The position numbers were made by a program, and so were the translations under genes. Source: Pseudoips prasinana (lineage: Eukaryota > Arthropoda > Insecta > Lepidoptera > Nolidae). Taken from it: a stretch of 64,000 nt of DNA. The notes under the pieces are model-generated. The model did not search any database. It had not been told where the DNA came from and saw only the letters and a program-made list of their open reading frames with translations. Of the stretch, positions 42,122 through 51,043 are shown in pieces (within the stretch, counting starts at the first letter, position 1; the number at the start of each line of letters is the position of its first letter). The stretch lies in assembly GCA_951640165.1 (NCBI GenBank), contig OX621255.1, positions 27,316,001-27,380,000 on the forward strand, read 5' to 3'.

Positions 42122-42259
42122 TGAGTCTGGGTGTAATTGTCTATATAAGTATGTATATACAAAAGAAAAGTAGTATTTGTAATATATAACCTGTTATATT
42201 ACAAATACTACTTTTCTTTTGTATATACATACTTATATAGACAATTACACCCAGACTCA
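42122..42259. repeat. 65-bp perfect inverted repeat with 8-base loop
   Basis: Bases 42122-42186 are the exact reverse complement of 42195-42259; the loop is taacctgt. Both arms are SINE-D body sequence. Confidence 0.97.
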
Positions 42260-42358
42260 GGATAAACAGACATGTTTATGCACACAAATATTTGTCATGG
42301 GTGGGAATCGAACCCACGAATGATGAAAATCGAGCATTTGTCACGCCAACAGGCTCGT
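42195..42358 (-). mobile_element. SINE-D, head and body, inverted
   Basis: Plus-strand view: body (acaattacacccagactcag), gataaacagacatgtttatg, B-box region gtgggaatcgaacccacg, head (tttgtcacgccaacaggctc). Confidence 0.8.
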
Positions 42359-42824
42359 CATATTAATATCACTGATCGAGCATGAGATAGGCTCTCGTCG
42401 GCTGACATCAGCGGGGCGCGGGTTCTGACGGGAACTCTGCGAACGAAGCGCACCGATGACACGCGCGTTTTATTTATTCTTCTAATATACGCCATATCAG
42501 GTTTTCATAGGACAAGCTCTGCTTAGATTGGGATTAGATGGCCGTGTGTTAATAACATCTCAGGATATTATTAATATTGTTATGAATAACCTGCAAGGAG
42601 GCTGAAACGGCGCTGTTGAGCGTACTTTGCCTTTTTTCTGGTTCTCGGTCGTGACAGATGATTATCTTTTGTCATTGTGACTGTTATAGCTTAATTTTAT
42701 TTAATTTTTTTATTTGAATTATTAGAAGCGATCATTGTTTTAAGTAGACTAATTTAGCGTCTTTGGTATTTATTTTTAAAAACACATATTTCTATGCCTA
42801 TCCATATTAATATTTTATAAAATA

Positions 42825-43115
42825 TACATATAATAAAATTGTAGGAAAGTCAAAACTGTACATTGAATATTTTTTTAAAGGATACTTGGGGCGTGATTTG
42901 CAATCGATATCGAAGCCAAAACTATAGTTTTGTCTGTATGTATGTCCGGGGTAAACTCAAAATGTATGTCCATGGATTTACTTCAAATTTTGCGTAAATA
43001 TTACTAAGAGGTCGGGTAGACATATAGGGTACATATTATCACGCTATCACCTACGGGAGAGGAGCTGCGATAATTCATAAAGTTTAACGCGGGTAAAACT
43101 GCGGAGCACAGCTAG
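42825..43115 (+). mobile_element. Non-autonomous Helitron H1
   Basis: 5' atacatataataaaattgta, 3' cgcgggtaaaactgcggagc then acagCTAG (42825-43115) and T. The hairpin stem cgc/gcg before CTAG is partly kept. Confidence 0.8.
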
Positions 43116-43137
43116 TAATAAAATATACGTATGTATA

Positions 43138-43428
43138 ATAAAATAAAATAAAATAAAAATAATAAAATAAAAAAGGTTTTTATTCACATAGACTTTAAAA
43201 AAGCGCTTGTAAAAATAGTCAGAACATGTTCGTAGTAATATATAATTAATTTATAATTATTTCAAGGTACATATAGATATTTAGGTACACGGATTGTAGG
43301 AAATAATTTACAATAAGATTTATTTTATAACAGTAACGATATTTAGCTAACTTAAATTAAGGTATTGTCAAGGATCATGTGTAAGTTTAATTATCTAAAT
43401 TTTAGTTATATTTTTACTACATATTATA
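43138..43428 (-). repeat. Dispersed repeat E, copy 3
   Basis: AAAT-rich start, then ggtttttattcacatagact, aaaatagtcagaacatgttc and atatttttactacatattat. Confidence 0.65.
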
Positions 43429-43670
43429 CGTAGTATATACATAAAAACTACGACGATGACTTTTTAATATGACAGCGGTGGTTTCTTCCCGATAAAACTT
43501 ATAGTATCCACTAACTAAACTTTCGAAACCCGAAATGAGCGAGAATGTCAGGGGATGTCACCGCGCCACCGCACTGTCTCCTTGAAAACAAACCCTGTAT
43601 GGGCCTCAAAACTGTAGACGGAACATATTTAATTAATTTTCACGTAAGTAAACTACAATCTTATTTAATA

Positions 43671-44070
43671 CTAGCTGTGCCCGCGACTTCGTCCGCGTGT
43701 TAATTAGTTTATTTAGTTTTTTTTGTAAAATAAAAGACTTTTCCTAAAATAAAAGTAGCCTAAGTTACTCCTTATTACATTAGCGACGTGCCAATAAAAG
43801 TCTCGTCAAAATCGGTCCAGCCATTTCAGAGATTAGCCGGAACAAACAGACAGACAGACAGACAAAAATTGTAAAAATGTTATTTTGGTGTATGTACCGT
43901 ATATATATTCATATTTATGTAGTAAAAACCAGCTATTTCAATATTACAAACAGACACTCCAATTTTATTTATTTGTATAGATGTACCGTATATATATTCA
44001 TATCTATGTAGTAAAAACCGGCTATTTCAATATTACAAACATACACTCCAATTTTATTTATTTGTATAGA
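43671..44070 (-). mobile_element. Helitron H2 with an 89-bp duplication of its 5' end
   Basis: On the minus strand the 3' end is CTAG at 43674-43671, preceded by ggcacag and the hairpin-forming acgcggacgaagtcgcg. The body includes ggctaatctctgaaatggct (reverse view). The outer 89 bases (43893-43981) are repeated in tandem at 43982-44070 with a few changes. A related single-ended copy is at 54660-54971. Confidence 0.8.
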
Positions 44071-44072
44071 TG

Positions 44073-44192
44073 TACAGACGCCAGCACATCAAGCCAACCC
44101 ATTCTGTCAAATGTCCCAATTGAAAGTGAACCTTATGCTCATGTGAACATGAATCTATAAAAGAAATTTGACGGATTGGGGTAGCTGAATGT
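44073..44192. mobile_element. 141-bp MITE family M1, copy 4 (right end lost)
   Basis: gtacagacgccagcacatca, then gaaagtgaaccttatgctca and gacggattggggtagctgaa. It abuts the outer end of Helitron H2; both begin at a shared tgta. Confidence 0.75.
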
Positions 44193-44400
44193 TTTTTCTA
44201 TATCAGAGGGCAACAAACGAGCAAGTGGGTCACCTGATGGTAAGTGATCACCGCCGCCCACGGACACTCGCAACACCAGAGGAGTCGCGGGTGCGTTGCC
44301 GGCCTTTAAGACTCAGCAAACAAGTGTTGCTGACCCTTCCCCCCACCCCAATGAGCTCTGGCGATCTTACTCACACTCGGAAACACAACTTTAAATATTA
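44193..44400 (+). repeat. Dispersed repeat with 'gggtcacctgatggtaagtg'
   Basis: Contains acgagcaagtgggtcacctg, gtgatcaccgccgcccacgg and gggtgcgttgccggccttta. A related cacctgatggtaagtg string is at 28292-28311. It is probably a LINE or SINE tail common in Lepidoptera, by recollection. Confidence 0.5.
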
Positions 44401-44494
44401 ATGTTATTATTAAGGAATGTCTTCTGTAAGGTGGAGGTACTTCCCCAGTTGGGCTGCTCTTTGCACTGTCTTGTCTTGTCTTTTTTTTTCTGCT

Positions 44495-44645
44495 ACGGGG
44501 CTTGATTACCTTCAGCGCTTCAACCTGATACGATTACTGTAATTAAGTCTGATTAAGTTAAAGTTGCTGTACTGGTAAGTGTGTTACTATTTCTCGTAGA
44601 GACATACTTACGCAAGGGTTTTTTATTAATCATGTTTTGCTAGAT
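44495..44645. repeat. 151-bp repeat G, copy 1
   Basis: Starts acggggcttgattaccttca and ends catgttttgctagat. The copy at 47518-47668 has the same length with about four substitutions. It is non-coding; family unknown. Confidence 0.9.
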
Positions 44646-45089
44646 TTATAAAAAAAAAATCTATTTATTTAAGGAATTTTTAATACTTTAAGTACATGGT
44701 CAATTCCATCGTAATCTACCTTAACCTAAACTACATCTACTTACTAGTTATGGCTAACAACTGCGAATGAACGCTGTGCCCTACCAATCTTAAAATCTAT
44801 TGAATCCAAATAACTTAGTACATTTCATTTTTATATATTAACAAGTACTTAACAGCAACAATACAGGTTATTAGTTTCACTTTGGCAGTCCACTAGACTC
44901 TACACTAAGAATCCCTGTGTCGTAGTCTTTCTAATGTCTAAGTTAACTTTACATACATTGAATTTATTTAATGACTTACTTAAAATATTTGAATGTGTGT
45001 GTGTGCGTTATTAATATTCACTTTCATTCTATACTAATTCCTATCATATAATAATAATTTCTCTCTTTTTCTTTTAATCTTTCTCCTTT
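44646..45089. other. Unassigned stretch
   Basis: AT-rich, with a GT repeat at about 44994-45006. No feature recognised. Confidence 0.4.
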
Positions 45090-45280
45090 CACTGAACTTG
45101 CTACACCTTTTACCCGTTTTCATTATGTACAACTCTTGTCCATCCTAAGGTTTTCTGTAAGATATCGCAGCTAGCGATAAGACCGCCCTTTGTACATTAT
45201 CATACTACTATTCATGTTCTATTTTATTATTTATTTGGTGTACAATAAAGAGTATTAGATAGATAGATAGATAGATTACA
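45090..45280 (+). mobile_element. LINE 3' untranslated tail, plus strand
   Basis: Contains cgcagctagcgataagaccg and tggtgtacaataaagagtat then a GATA repeat. This motif order (gcgataaggccgcc, then tgtacaataaag) marks the 3' end of CR1/Jockey-like elements in this window (compare 59505-59660). Confidence 0.6.
45256..45279. repeat. GATA microsatellite
   Basis: Five to six units (agatagatagatagatagat). It is the shared tail between two LINE ends of opposite orientation. Confidence 0.9.
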
Positions 45281-46516
45281 CTTTATTGCACCAGAAAACA
45301 CAATACATAATATCTTAATAAAGAAAATATAGGTACAATCGGCGGTCTTATCGCTTTGTAGCGATCTCTTCCAGACAACCGTTGGGTGGACAAGAAGAAT
45401 TAAGATGGAAAAGGCGGTAGTTGTAAGTGTACTATCGTGTATATTAAACGTTATTACATACATACATTACATATGTACAAGCTTCATAAATATATACTTA
45501 TATTTGTATAAATACTAATAATACTATACTATAATAATATACTATACATACATACATTATATATCTTTTTAATTAAGGAGTTATGCAGAAAGAGGTTACT
45601 AAAAGAAGTTAAGAGACAAGAAAAGAAGAGATAAAGATATTTAGAGCGATAAAAAGTGTTTTTTTAAGGAAACTTTGAAAGATGCTAGGGTTTGTGCACG
45701 CCTAATTTCTACAGGAAGTAAATTCCATAGCCGGGCTGCTTGGACGGTAAACGAGTAATCAAAAAAATCTGTAGAGTGCACTGGGATATGTAGTTTTAAG
45801 TTCTCTGATGATCTCAAAGGCCTAGAATGTGTATCACAAACGAATTCAAACCGTTGCTTAAGGTAAATGGAAGCTGTCGGATTAAACAAAATATTGTAAA
45901 GGAGACAAAGTATGTGAGTATTACGGCGAATGCGGATTGGTAACCACTCGAGTTTTTTCCGGAATTCAGAGACATGATCGTATTTGCGAAGTCCAAATAC
46001 AAATCTAATACAGAAATTTTGGAGACGCTCGAGTTTATCAAGTTTGTCCTCTGTAAGGTCAAGATAACTGGCAGCAGCATAGTCAAGGATGGGGAAAAGA
46101 AGAGATTCAGCAAGAGCAATTTTAGTGGCGGTTGGGAGAAAATTATGCATTCTTCGTAAGGAACCTGCTGCCGCATATAATTTGCAACTAGTTTGTTCAA
46201 GTTGTGGACCCCACGAAAGTGTTTTATCAAAGTATATCCCCAGATTTCTCACATTATCACTAAAGGGTATTACCGTATTATTAAATATAATCTGGGGGAT
46301 TAGTGACCAGTCAACCTTGGCTTCCATGCGTGAACTTCCCATGAGAATAACCTGAGTTTTAGATGGGTTCACCGTTAGACCATGCTCCAAACTCCATTGG
46401 TTTATTCGACCTAAGTCACTATTAATGACACCCATTGCTTCACCAAGTCGTTCGATAGGTGCCTGTGTACAATGAGTATTGTATGGTATAATTTGTTGAT
46501 GTCCGGAGGCGCTCAT
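45281..46516 (-). pseudogene. 5'-truncated CR1/Jockey-like LINE with ORF2 C-terminus
   Basis: The open frame 45641-46516 gives 291 residues with no internal stop. It starts just after the point where the catalytic YADD box would be (QIIPYNTH fits the residues that follow it). It includes INSDLGRINQWSLEHGLTVN then PSKTQVI, RNLGIYFDKTLSWGPQL, the thumb-type LERLQNFCIRFVFGLRKYDH and the end AARLWNLLPVEIRRAQTLAS. This order marks reverse-transcriptase palm/thumb and C-terminal sequence of a CR1- or Jockey-group LINE. A 3' untranslated region of 360 bases follows and ends at a GATA-type repeat. Without N-terminal and YADD regions it cannot act alone, but the long open frame suggests a recent insertion. 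A broken relative is at 52600-53109. Confidence 0.85.
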
Positions 46517-46677
46517 AGCTAGATGCTCTCACCTGTCCGTAAGTGATCGGCGAGGTTAAGCAAATCGCTCGCGGTCAGTCCATAGATGGGTGACCACTAA
46601 AGTGATTTAATTTCTGATCTTCTCAGTGATTAATGCGAGCGATGTCTTTAAAAAAATGTTAACTAATGACTACAACC

Positions 46678-46720
46678 GGGACCGAAAACTAAACGTACCC
46701 TACGTTTAGTTTTCGGTCCC
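46678..46720. repeat. 20-bp perfect hairpin with 3-base loop
   Basis: Bases 46678-46697 (gggaccgaaaactaaacgta) pair with 46701-46720; the loop is ccc. It lies at the junction of the 5S-like SINE and SINE-B. Confidence 0.95.
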
Positions 46721-46905
46721 GCATTAGGGAATCACATGCCTGTGTCGCGGGGTACTTTACAAATATATGATAGACTGACACAAATTACATCCAAACTCAG
46801 AAAAACTATTTATGGGTCAAATAGTTGTCAAGCGCGGGACTCGAACCCGCGACACGAAGCGGTGAGGCGACTGTCTTAGCCGCTGCGCCACACGTGCAGT
46901 TATTC
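46721..46905 (-). mobile_element. SINE-B inserted in the 5S-like SINE
   Basis: Plus-strand view: tail gcattagggaatcacatgcc, body acaaattacatccaaactca, B-box region cgggactcgaacccgcgaca, head cttagccgctgcgccacacg. Confidence 0.9.
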
Positions 46906-47073
46906 AGACATTCGTTAGTATAAGTGTAATATCTCCGACCAATGACACGGTTAAATAGCAAAACAAACAAAAAAAAAACATTCGCTAAGTCATGTCAGAC
47001 GCCTACTGGGCGGCTTGAACAACTCTGATACTGGAGTAACCACTGCCCTTACGATAAGTAAGTTATTTTCTGA

Positions 47074-47392
47074 CTAGCTGTGCCCCGCGGTTTTACCCAC
47101 GTTAAACTTTATAAATTATCACAGCTCATCCCCCGTAGGTGATAGCCTGATAATATGTAGCCTATCGGGTCAACGACCCTTTAGCAATATTCATTCAAAA
47201 TTTGAACTAAATCCATGCAGTACTTTTTGAGTTTAGCCCGGACATACATACAGACAAACAGACACACAGACAAAAATTCTAAAAGCAATATTTTTGGCTT
47301 GGACATCCATAGTAGATCACGCGCCAAGAATCCTTTAAAAAAATATTCAATGTACAGTTTTGACTTCCTTACGATTTTATTATATGTATAGA
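47074..47392 (-). mobile_element. Non-autonomous Helitron H1
   Basis: The minus-strand 3' end CTAG is at 47077-47074, preceded by cgcggggcacag and the hairpin in gtgggtaaaaccgcgg. The 5' end is catctatacatataataaaa (minus strand) at 47392. It is about 319 bp, the same length as 25761-26078. Confidence 0.85.
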
Positions 47393-47517
47393 TGATCTGT
47401 AGTTAGTGGATAAAGTAGGATGTATTTTAAATTCCATACAGCTATTTATACCAAAAAGTACACGTATTCACAGTAAGTCTAAACCCCTCTGTTCATTTAC
47501 TGTGATCTCATTTAAAT

Positions 47518-47668
47518 ACGGGGCTTGATTACCTTCAGCGCTTCAACCTGATACGATTACTGTAATTAAGTCTGATTAAGTTAAAGTTGCTGTACTGGTA
47601 AGTGTGTTACTCTTTCTCGTAGAGACTTACTTACGCAATGGTTTTTTATTTATCATGTTTTGCTAGAT
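47518..47668. repeat. 151-bp repeat G, copy 2
   Basis: Same sequence as 44495-44645 with about four substitutions, same orientation, 3.02 kb apart. Confidence 0.9.
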
Positions 47669-47706
47669 GTTGACGGTTCGATAAAGGAGGCCTATTATGT
47701 ATTACG

Positions 47707-48055
47707 TCAAAATCCGCAGGCAAACCAAAGTGGCTGACATAGCTTGACGGTCACCGTAGCCTAGTTGGTAGTCCTCCTGCCTACGAAGCTGGTGGTTCTG
47801 GGTTCGAATCCCGGTAAGTGCAAATATTTGTGTGATGAGCACGAATATTTGTTTCTGAGTCATGGATGTTTTCTATGTAGGTATATAAGTATTTATCTAT
47901 CTATGTAAGTATGTATATCGTCACCCAATAGTACAAGCTTTGCTTAGTTTGGGGCTAGGATGATCTGTGTGACATTGTCCCTAGATATTGTATTGTATTG
48001 TATATTGTATAGCCCAAAGAATTGCCAAACTGAAGAGGCAGTGGGCACATACCTC
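47707..48055 (+). pseudogene. RTE C-terminal fragment split by SINE-A
   Basis: The left part (aaaatccgcaggcaaaccaa, gtggctgacatagc; residues KIRRQTKVADIA) ends at 47744. The right part (agcccaaagaattgccaaac, tgaagaggcagtgggcac; RRIAKLKRQW) spans 48008-48055. In the longer copy at 13870-13940 these are adjacent. The right end joins the LINE piece of the composite cassette. Confidence 0.8.
47745..47990 (+). mobile_element. SINE-A inserted in the RTE fragment
   Basis: Head gacggtcaccgtagcctagt, B box gggttcgaatcccgg, tail gtgtgacattgtccctagat, followed by a ATTGT repeat. Confidence 0.9.
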
Positions 48056-48522
48056 GTACGACAATCTGCAGGCAATCTATTCTGGTTTTGATACACCTAG
48101 GCTGGTGTGCTCTAGTATTACAATGATATCTCATTATAACCAAGACATTTACAATATCCGAAACTTATGTTTCGTTTTGGCACAAATAGAAGGATGCAAT
48201 CTTTATATTTGTATAATAATGAAGAATATAGTGACAGTAAAAGAGGCAAAAAAGGTGTGCAAAGATCATTACAAATGGAAATCCGTTGTCTCTGCTTACC
48301 CCTCTGGGAAGCAAGTGTGAGTCCATGTATGTGAGTCCATTACTGTCCCACTGCGGGGCAAAGAAGGATCTTCTCTCACAATGAGATGGCGTAGGCAGGG
48401 CAAGTTCAGATCATACTTGCCATGATATCAAGAACATTGTTTGAGTTATCTCAGTTTAGTTGTGTAATTTTAATATTTTAGTTTAGGTGCGAAGTAGTTA
48501 GAACATGTCGACCAATTATGTT
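48056..48522 (+). pseudogene. LINE 3' segment of the composite cassette, second copy
   Basis: Matches 34967-35458. It begins acaatctgcaggcaatctat and encodes MKNIVTVKEAKKVCKDHYKW, then KSVVSAYPSGKQV and a stop at about 48318. Small deletions relative to the other copy lie near 48395 and 48495. Confidence 0.75.
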
Positions 48523-48936
48523 CAGTGATGACGGAACAGAGACGTGGGCCTTATTAAAAGGCTCAAGGTCTCCCAAAGACCAATGGAGAGGGCTATGCTC
48601 GGATTTTCCCTCCGTGATCGAATTAAAAATGTCGAAATCCGCAGGCGAACCAAAGTTACCGACGTAGCCCGAAGAATTTCAAAACTGAAGTGGCAGTGGG
48701 TGGGGCACATAGCTTGTAGAACCAACGGTCGCTGGGGCGGAAAGGTTTTTAAGTGGCGATTGCGAACCGGAAAACGCAGCGTAGGCGCCCACGCTGCTTT
48801 ACAGGGTGGACCGATGATCTTGCAAGGGTCGCGGAAAGCTGCTGGATGCAGGCAGCACAAGAACGGCCCTTGTGAAGATACTTGGGGGAGGCCTTTGTCC
48901 AGCAGTGGATGTCTTTCGGTTGATATGATGATGATA
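48523..48936 (+). mobile_element. RTE 3' end of the composite cassette, second copy
   Basis: Encodes (broken) GLIKRLKVSQRPMERAMLGF, then SLRDRIKNVEIRRRTKVTD and ARRISKLKWQWVGHIACRT, ending in tctttcggttgatatgatga. It keeps the SLRDRI segment that the copy at 35459 lacks. Confidence 0.85.
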
Positions 48937-48937
48937 T

Positions 48938-49190
48938 TACACGGTCACCGTAGCCTAGTTGGTAGTGCTCCTGCCTACGAAGCTGGTGGTCCTGGGTTCG
49001 AATCCCGGTAAGTGCAAATATTTGTGTGATGAGCACGAATATTTTTTTCTGAGTCATGGGTGTTTTCTATGTATTTAAGTATTTATCTATGTAAGTATGT
49101 ATATCGTCGCCTGGTACCCATAGTACAAGCTTTGCTTAGTTTGGGGCTAGGATGATCTGTGTGACATTGTCCCTATATATTATTATTATT
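48938..49190 (+). mobile_element. SINE-A, best-preserved copy
   Basis: Head acacggtcaccgtagcctag. A box tagcctagttggtag at 48951-48965 and B box ggttcgaatcc at 48995-49005 match tRNA-type polymerase III promoters. It ends in gtccctatatattattatta. Confidence 0.9.
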
Positions 49191-49378
49191 TATTTTATTC
49201 CGTGTCTTTCTTATTTCATACATTTACAAATATATAGTTACAAAAAAAAAAATATTATTTAATATGAAGTTCAGAATCTTATGACTTGGTTAACCGGTTT
49301 CAAAAGTAGTGGTTAATTCAAGTTTAGGTATGTTATTTTTTTTTAAATGAAACTAAATTAATGTCTAATGATTTTGAC

Positions 49379-49757
49379 TACACGTGTGGCGCAGCGCCTA
49401 AAACAGCTGCCTCGCAGCGTCGTGTCCCGGGTTCGATTCCCGCGCCGGACAACTATTTATGTGACCCACAAACAGTTGTACAGAGTCTGGATGTAATTTG
49501 GGTCCGTATATTATAACACCGTTGGTGGCGACCACGAACCGGAAGACGCAGCGTGGGCAGGCCCCCTACAAGATGGACCGATGATCTTGTGCAGGTCGCT
49601 GGAAATCGCTGGATGCGGATAGCGCAAGACCGGCAATTGTGGAGATCTTTGGGGGAGGCCTTTGTCCAGCAGTGGACATCTTTCGGCTGATATGATGATA
49701 TTATAATTGTAACCCCGCGACACAGGGATTAGAATCCCTAGTGCCCACACTAGGGAA
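49379..49757 (+). mobile_element. SINE-B split by an RTE tail
   Basis: Head and body (cacgtgtggcgcagcgccta ... ggatgtaatttgggtccgta) are at 49379-49522; the tail (aaccccgcgacacagggatt ... agtgcccacactaggg) is at 49708-49757. Between is an RTE 3' fragment. Confidence 0.85.
49525..49700 (+). mobile_element. RTE 3' tail inserted in SINE-B
   Basis: Starts ggtggcgaccacgaaccgga, runs through gcgggcaagaccggcaattg-type sequence and ends ggctgatatgatga. This 5'-truncated copy is younger than the SINE-B. Target duplication (possibly ttataa, near 49512 and 49700) is short. Confidence 0.85.
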
Positions 49758-49874
49758 GGGAAGTCTTTTTTAATAAAAAAAAATCATTACCCTTATAAAT
49801 TAATTCACACATAAAACAATATTTTCTCTTGCATCCTAAATTATTGCTGCTGCTGCTGTGTGGTGACGGCGACA

Positions 49875-50065
49875 AATATCAGAATCAGAATATCATCACC
49901 CCATCACATCCCATGGGGGGCGTAGAAATCGACCGAGGGAATACCTACCAGAGAACGGGCAGCAGCGTTTTTCTGTGACCTATGACCATCAAACTGCGAT
50001 CGCTAACCCGTCTGCCAAGCGTGGCGATTATGGCATATCCCCCATGCTTTGGGGAGGATGATGAT
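49875..50065 (+). repeat. Repeat T copy
   Basis: atcatcaccccatcacatcc, agaaatcgaccgagggaata, gggcagcagcg, ctgccaagcgtggcgattat, ending in GATGAT repeats. Confidence 0.8.
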
Positions 50066-50258
50066 GATTAATCTAAACTTTTTAGCATAGCTTTACAGCA
50101 TATTTAATATGTCATAACTGTGTATCTTATTCAAGCGAGCTGTAAAGTTATTATGAGAAAAAAGTTCTTTGAACCTACAACACGGATCCGTTTGTGTTAT
50201 TATTGTAAAGAACTTTAAAAGAATTATGAAAATATTTGAAAATCAAACGATGGTCACG

Positions 50259-50335
50259 ACTGTATTGTGGATATCTTTTGGAGAGGCCTTTGTCCAACAG
50301 TGGAGGTCATTCGGCGAGAATGAAGATGATGATGG
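50259..50335 (+). mobile_element. RTE 3' tip
   Basis: tgtattgtggatatcttttg, gaggcctttgtccaacagtg, ending gaagatgatgatgg. Confidence 0.75.
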
Positions 50336-50634
50336 TGATTGCTTTCAGAAAAAAAATCGTCTCATTATTGGTATGTGACCTCCAAAATATCTGTAATATA
50401 TTATTATTTATTCAGAAATTCAGTATCAAAATACTAAAGGCCATTGAAGTAAAAAGCCGGAATTCTGCAAATAATACAAGGTTTGATCACTGGCATAGAC
50501 TGCAGGTACGGGATCATAGATCCGGGATGAGGGGACCTTGGCGATCCTTGCCTTGATAATCGCGTAACGAACTAATATAATTTCCAACATCCTACTTTGA
50601 ATGTTGTGGTTATATAAACCTCCCTTTATCTCGG

Positions 50635-50807
50635 AATCATCATATCAGGCGAAATACGTCCGCCGATGGACAAAGGGCTCCCCAAGGATCTCCACGGAAT
50701 GGCCAGTCACGTGCTGCCCGCATCCAGCGTCTTCCCGCGATCCTTGCAAAGATCGTCGACCATCTTATAGGGGGTCTACCCATGCTGCGTCTTCCGGTCC
50801 GCGGTCG
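50635..50807 (-). mobile_element. RTE 3' tail, reverse
   Basis: Plus-strand view: aatcatcatatcaggcgaaa, gatggacaaagggctcccca, catccagcgtcttcccgcga, tgcgtcttccggtccgcggt. It is more diverged than other copies. Confidence 0.8.
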
Positions 50808-51043
50808 TACCATTCGTACCCCAGAATACCCATAAATAATAATGACTTCCGTTTTTGTCCCTTTATTTAGGAGATAGAACGACTCTGCATTAACTAGGTA
50901 AATACACCTAAGCTACAATTTACGTAGAGATATTTAGAAATTATTTCTGTAAATAGCTACTTGTAACTTCTAACATTACTCTACCAAATAAAAACAAATA
51001 TATGAGTAAATCAAAGAACAAGCTAACTTTATTACACTTAATA
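50808..51043. other. Unassigned spacer
   Basis: AT-rich DNA before the second mariner; nothing recognised. Confidence 0.4.

Larger units (their letters stand above)
42112..42572 (+). mobile_element. SINE-D copy disrupted by an inverted SINE-D
   Basis: The plus-strand body (tgagtctgggtgtaattgtc ... gtagtatttgtaatata) ends at 42186, and its tail (gttttcataggacaagctct ... aacatctcaggatatta) resumes at about 42487-42572. Between lies a minus-strand SINE-D (42195-42358) and about 130 GC-rich bases. Confidence 0.7.
46521..47062 (+). mobile_element. 5S-rRNA-like SINE, copy 2, split by SINE-B
   Basis: The head 46526-46596 strongly resembles the 3' half of 5S rRNA: gtccgtaagtgatcggcgag, the A-box-like gaggttaagcaa (46552-46563) and the C-box-like gatgggtgacc (46585-46596). 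The body continues (actaaagtgatttaatttct) to about 46680, and its end (gtcatgtcagacgcctactg ... ccactgccc) is at 46985-47062. A hairpin and SINE-B lie between. It begins right at the truncated end of the LINE. Confidence 0.65.

Noticed and set aside
48544..49011. 155-codon open frame as a single protein
   Set aside because: The first part is RTE C-terminal sequence, but the end runs through the RTE tail into the head of a SINE-A, so it is a chance fusion, not a gene.
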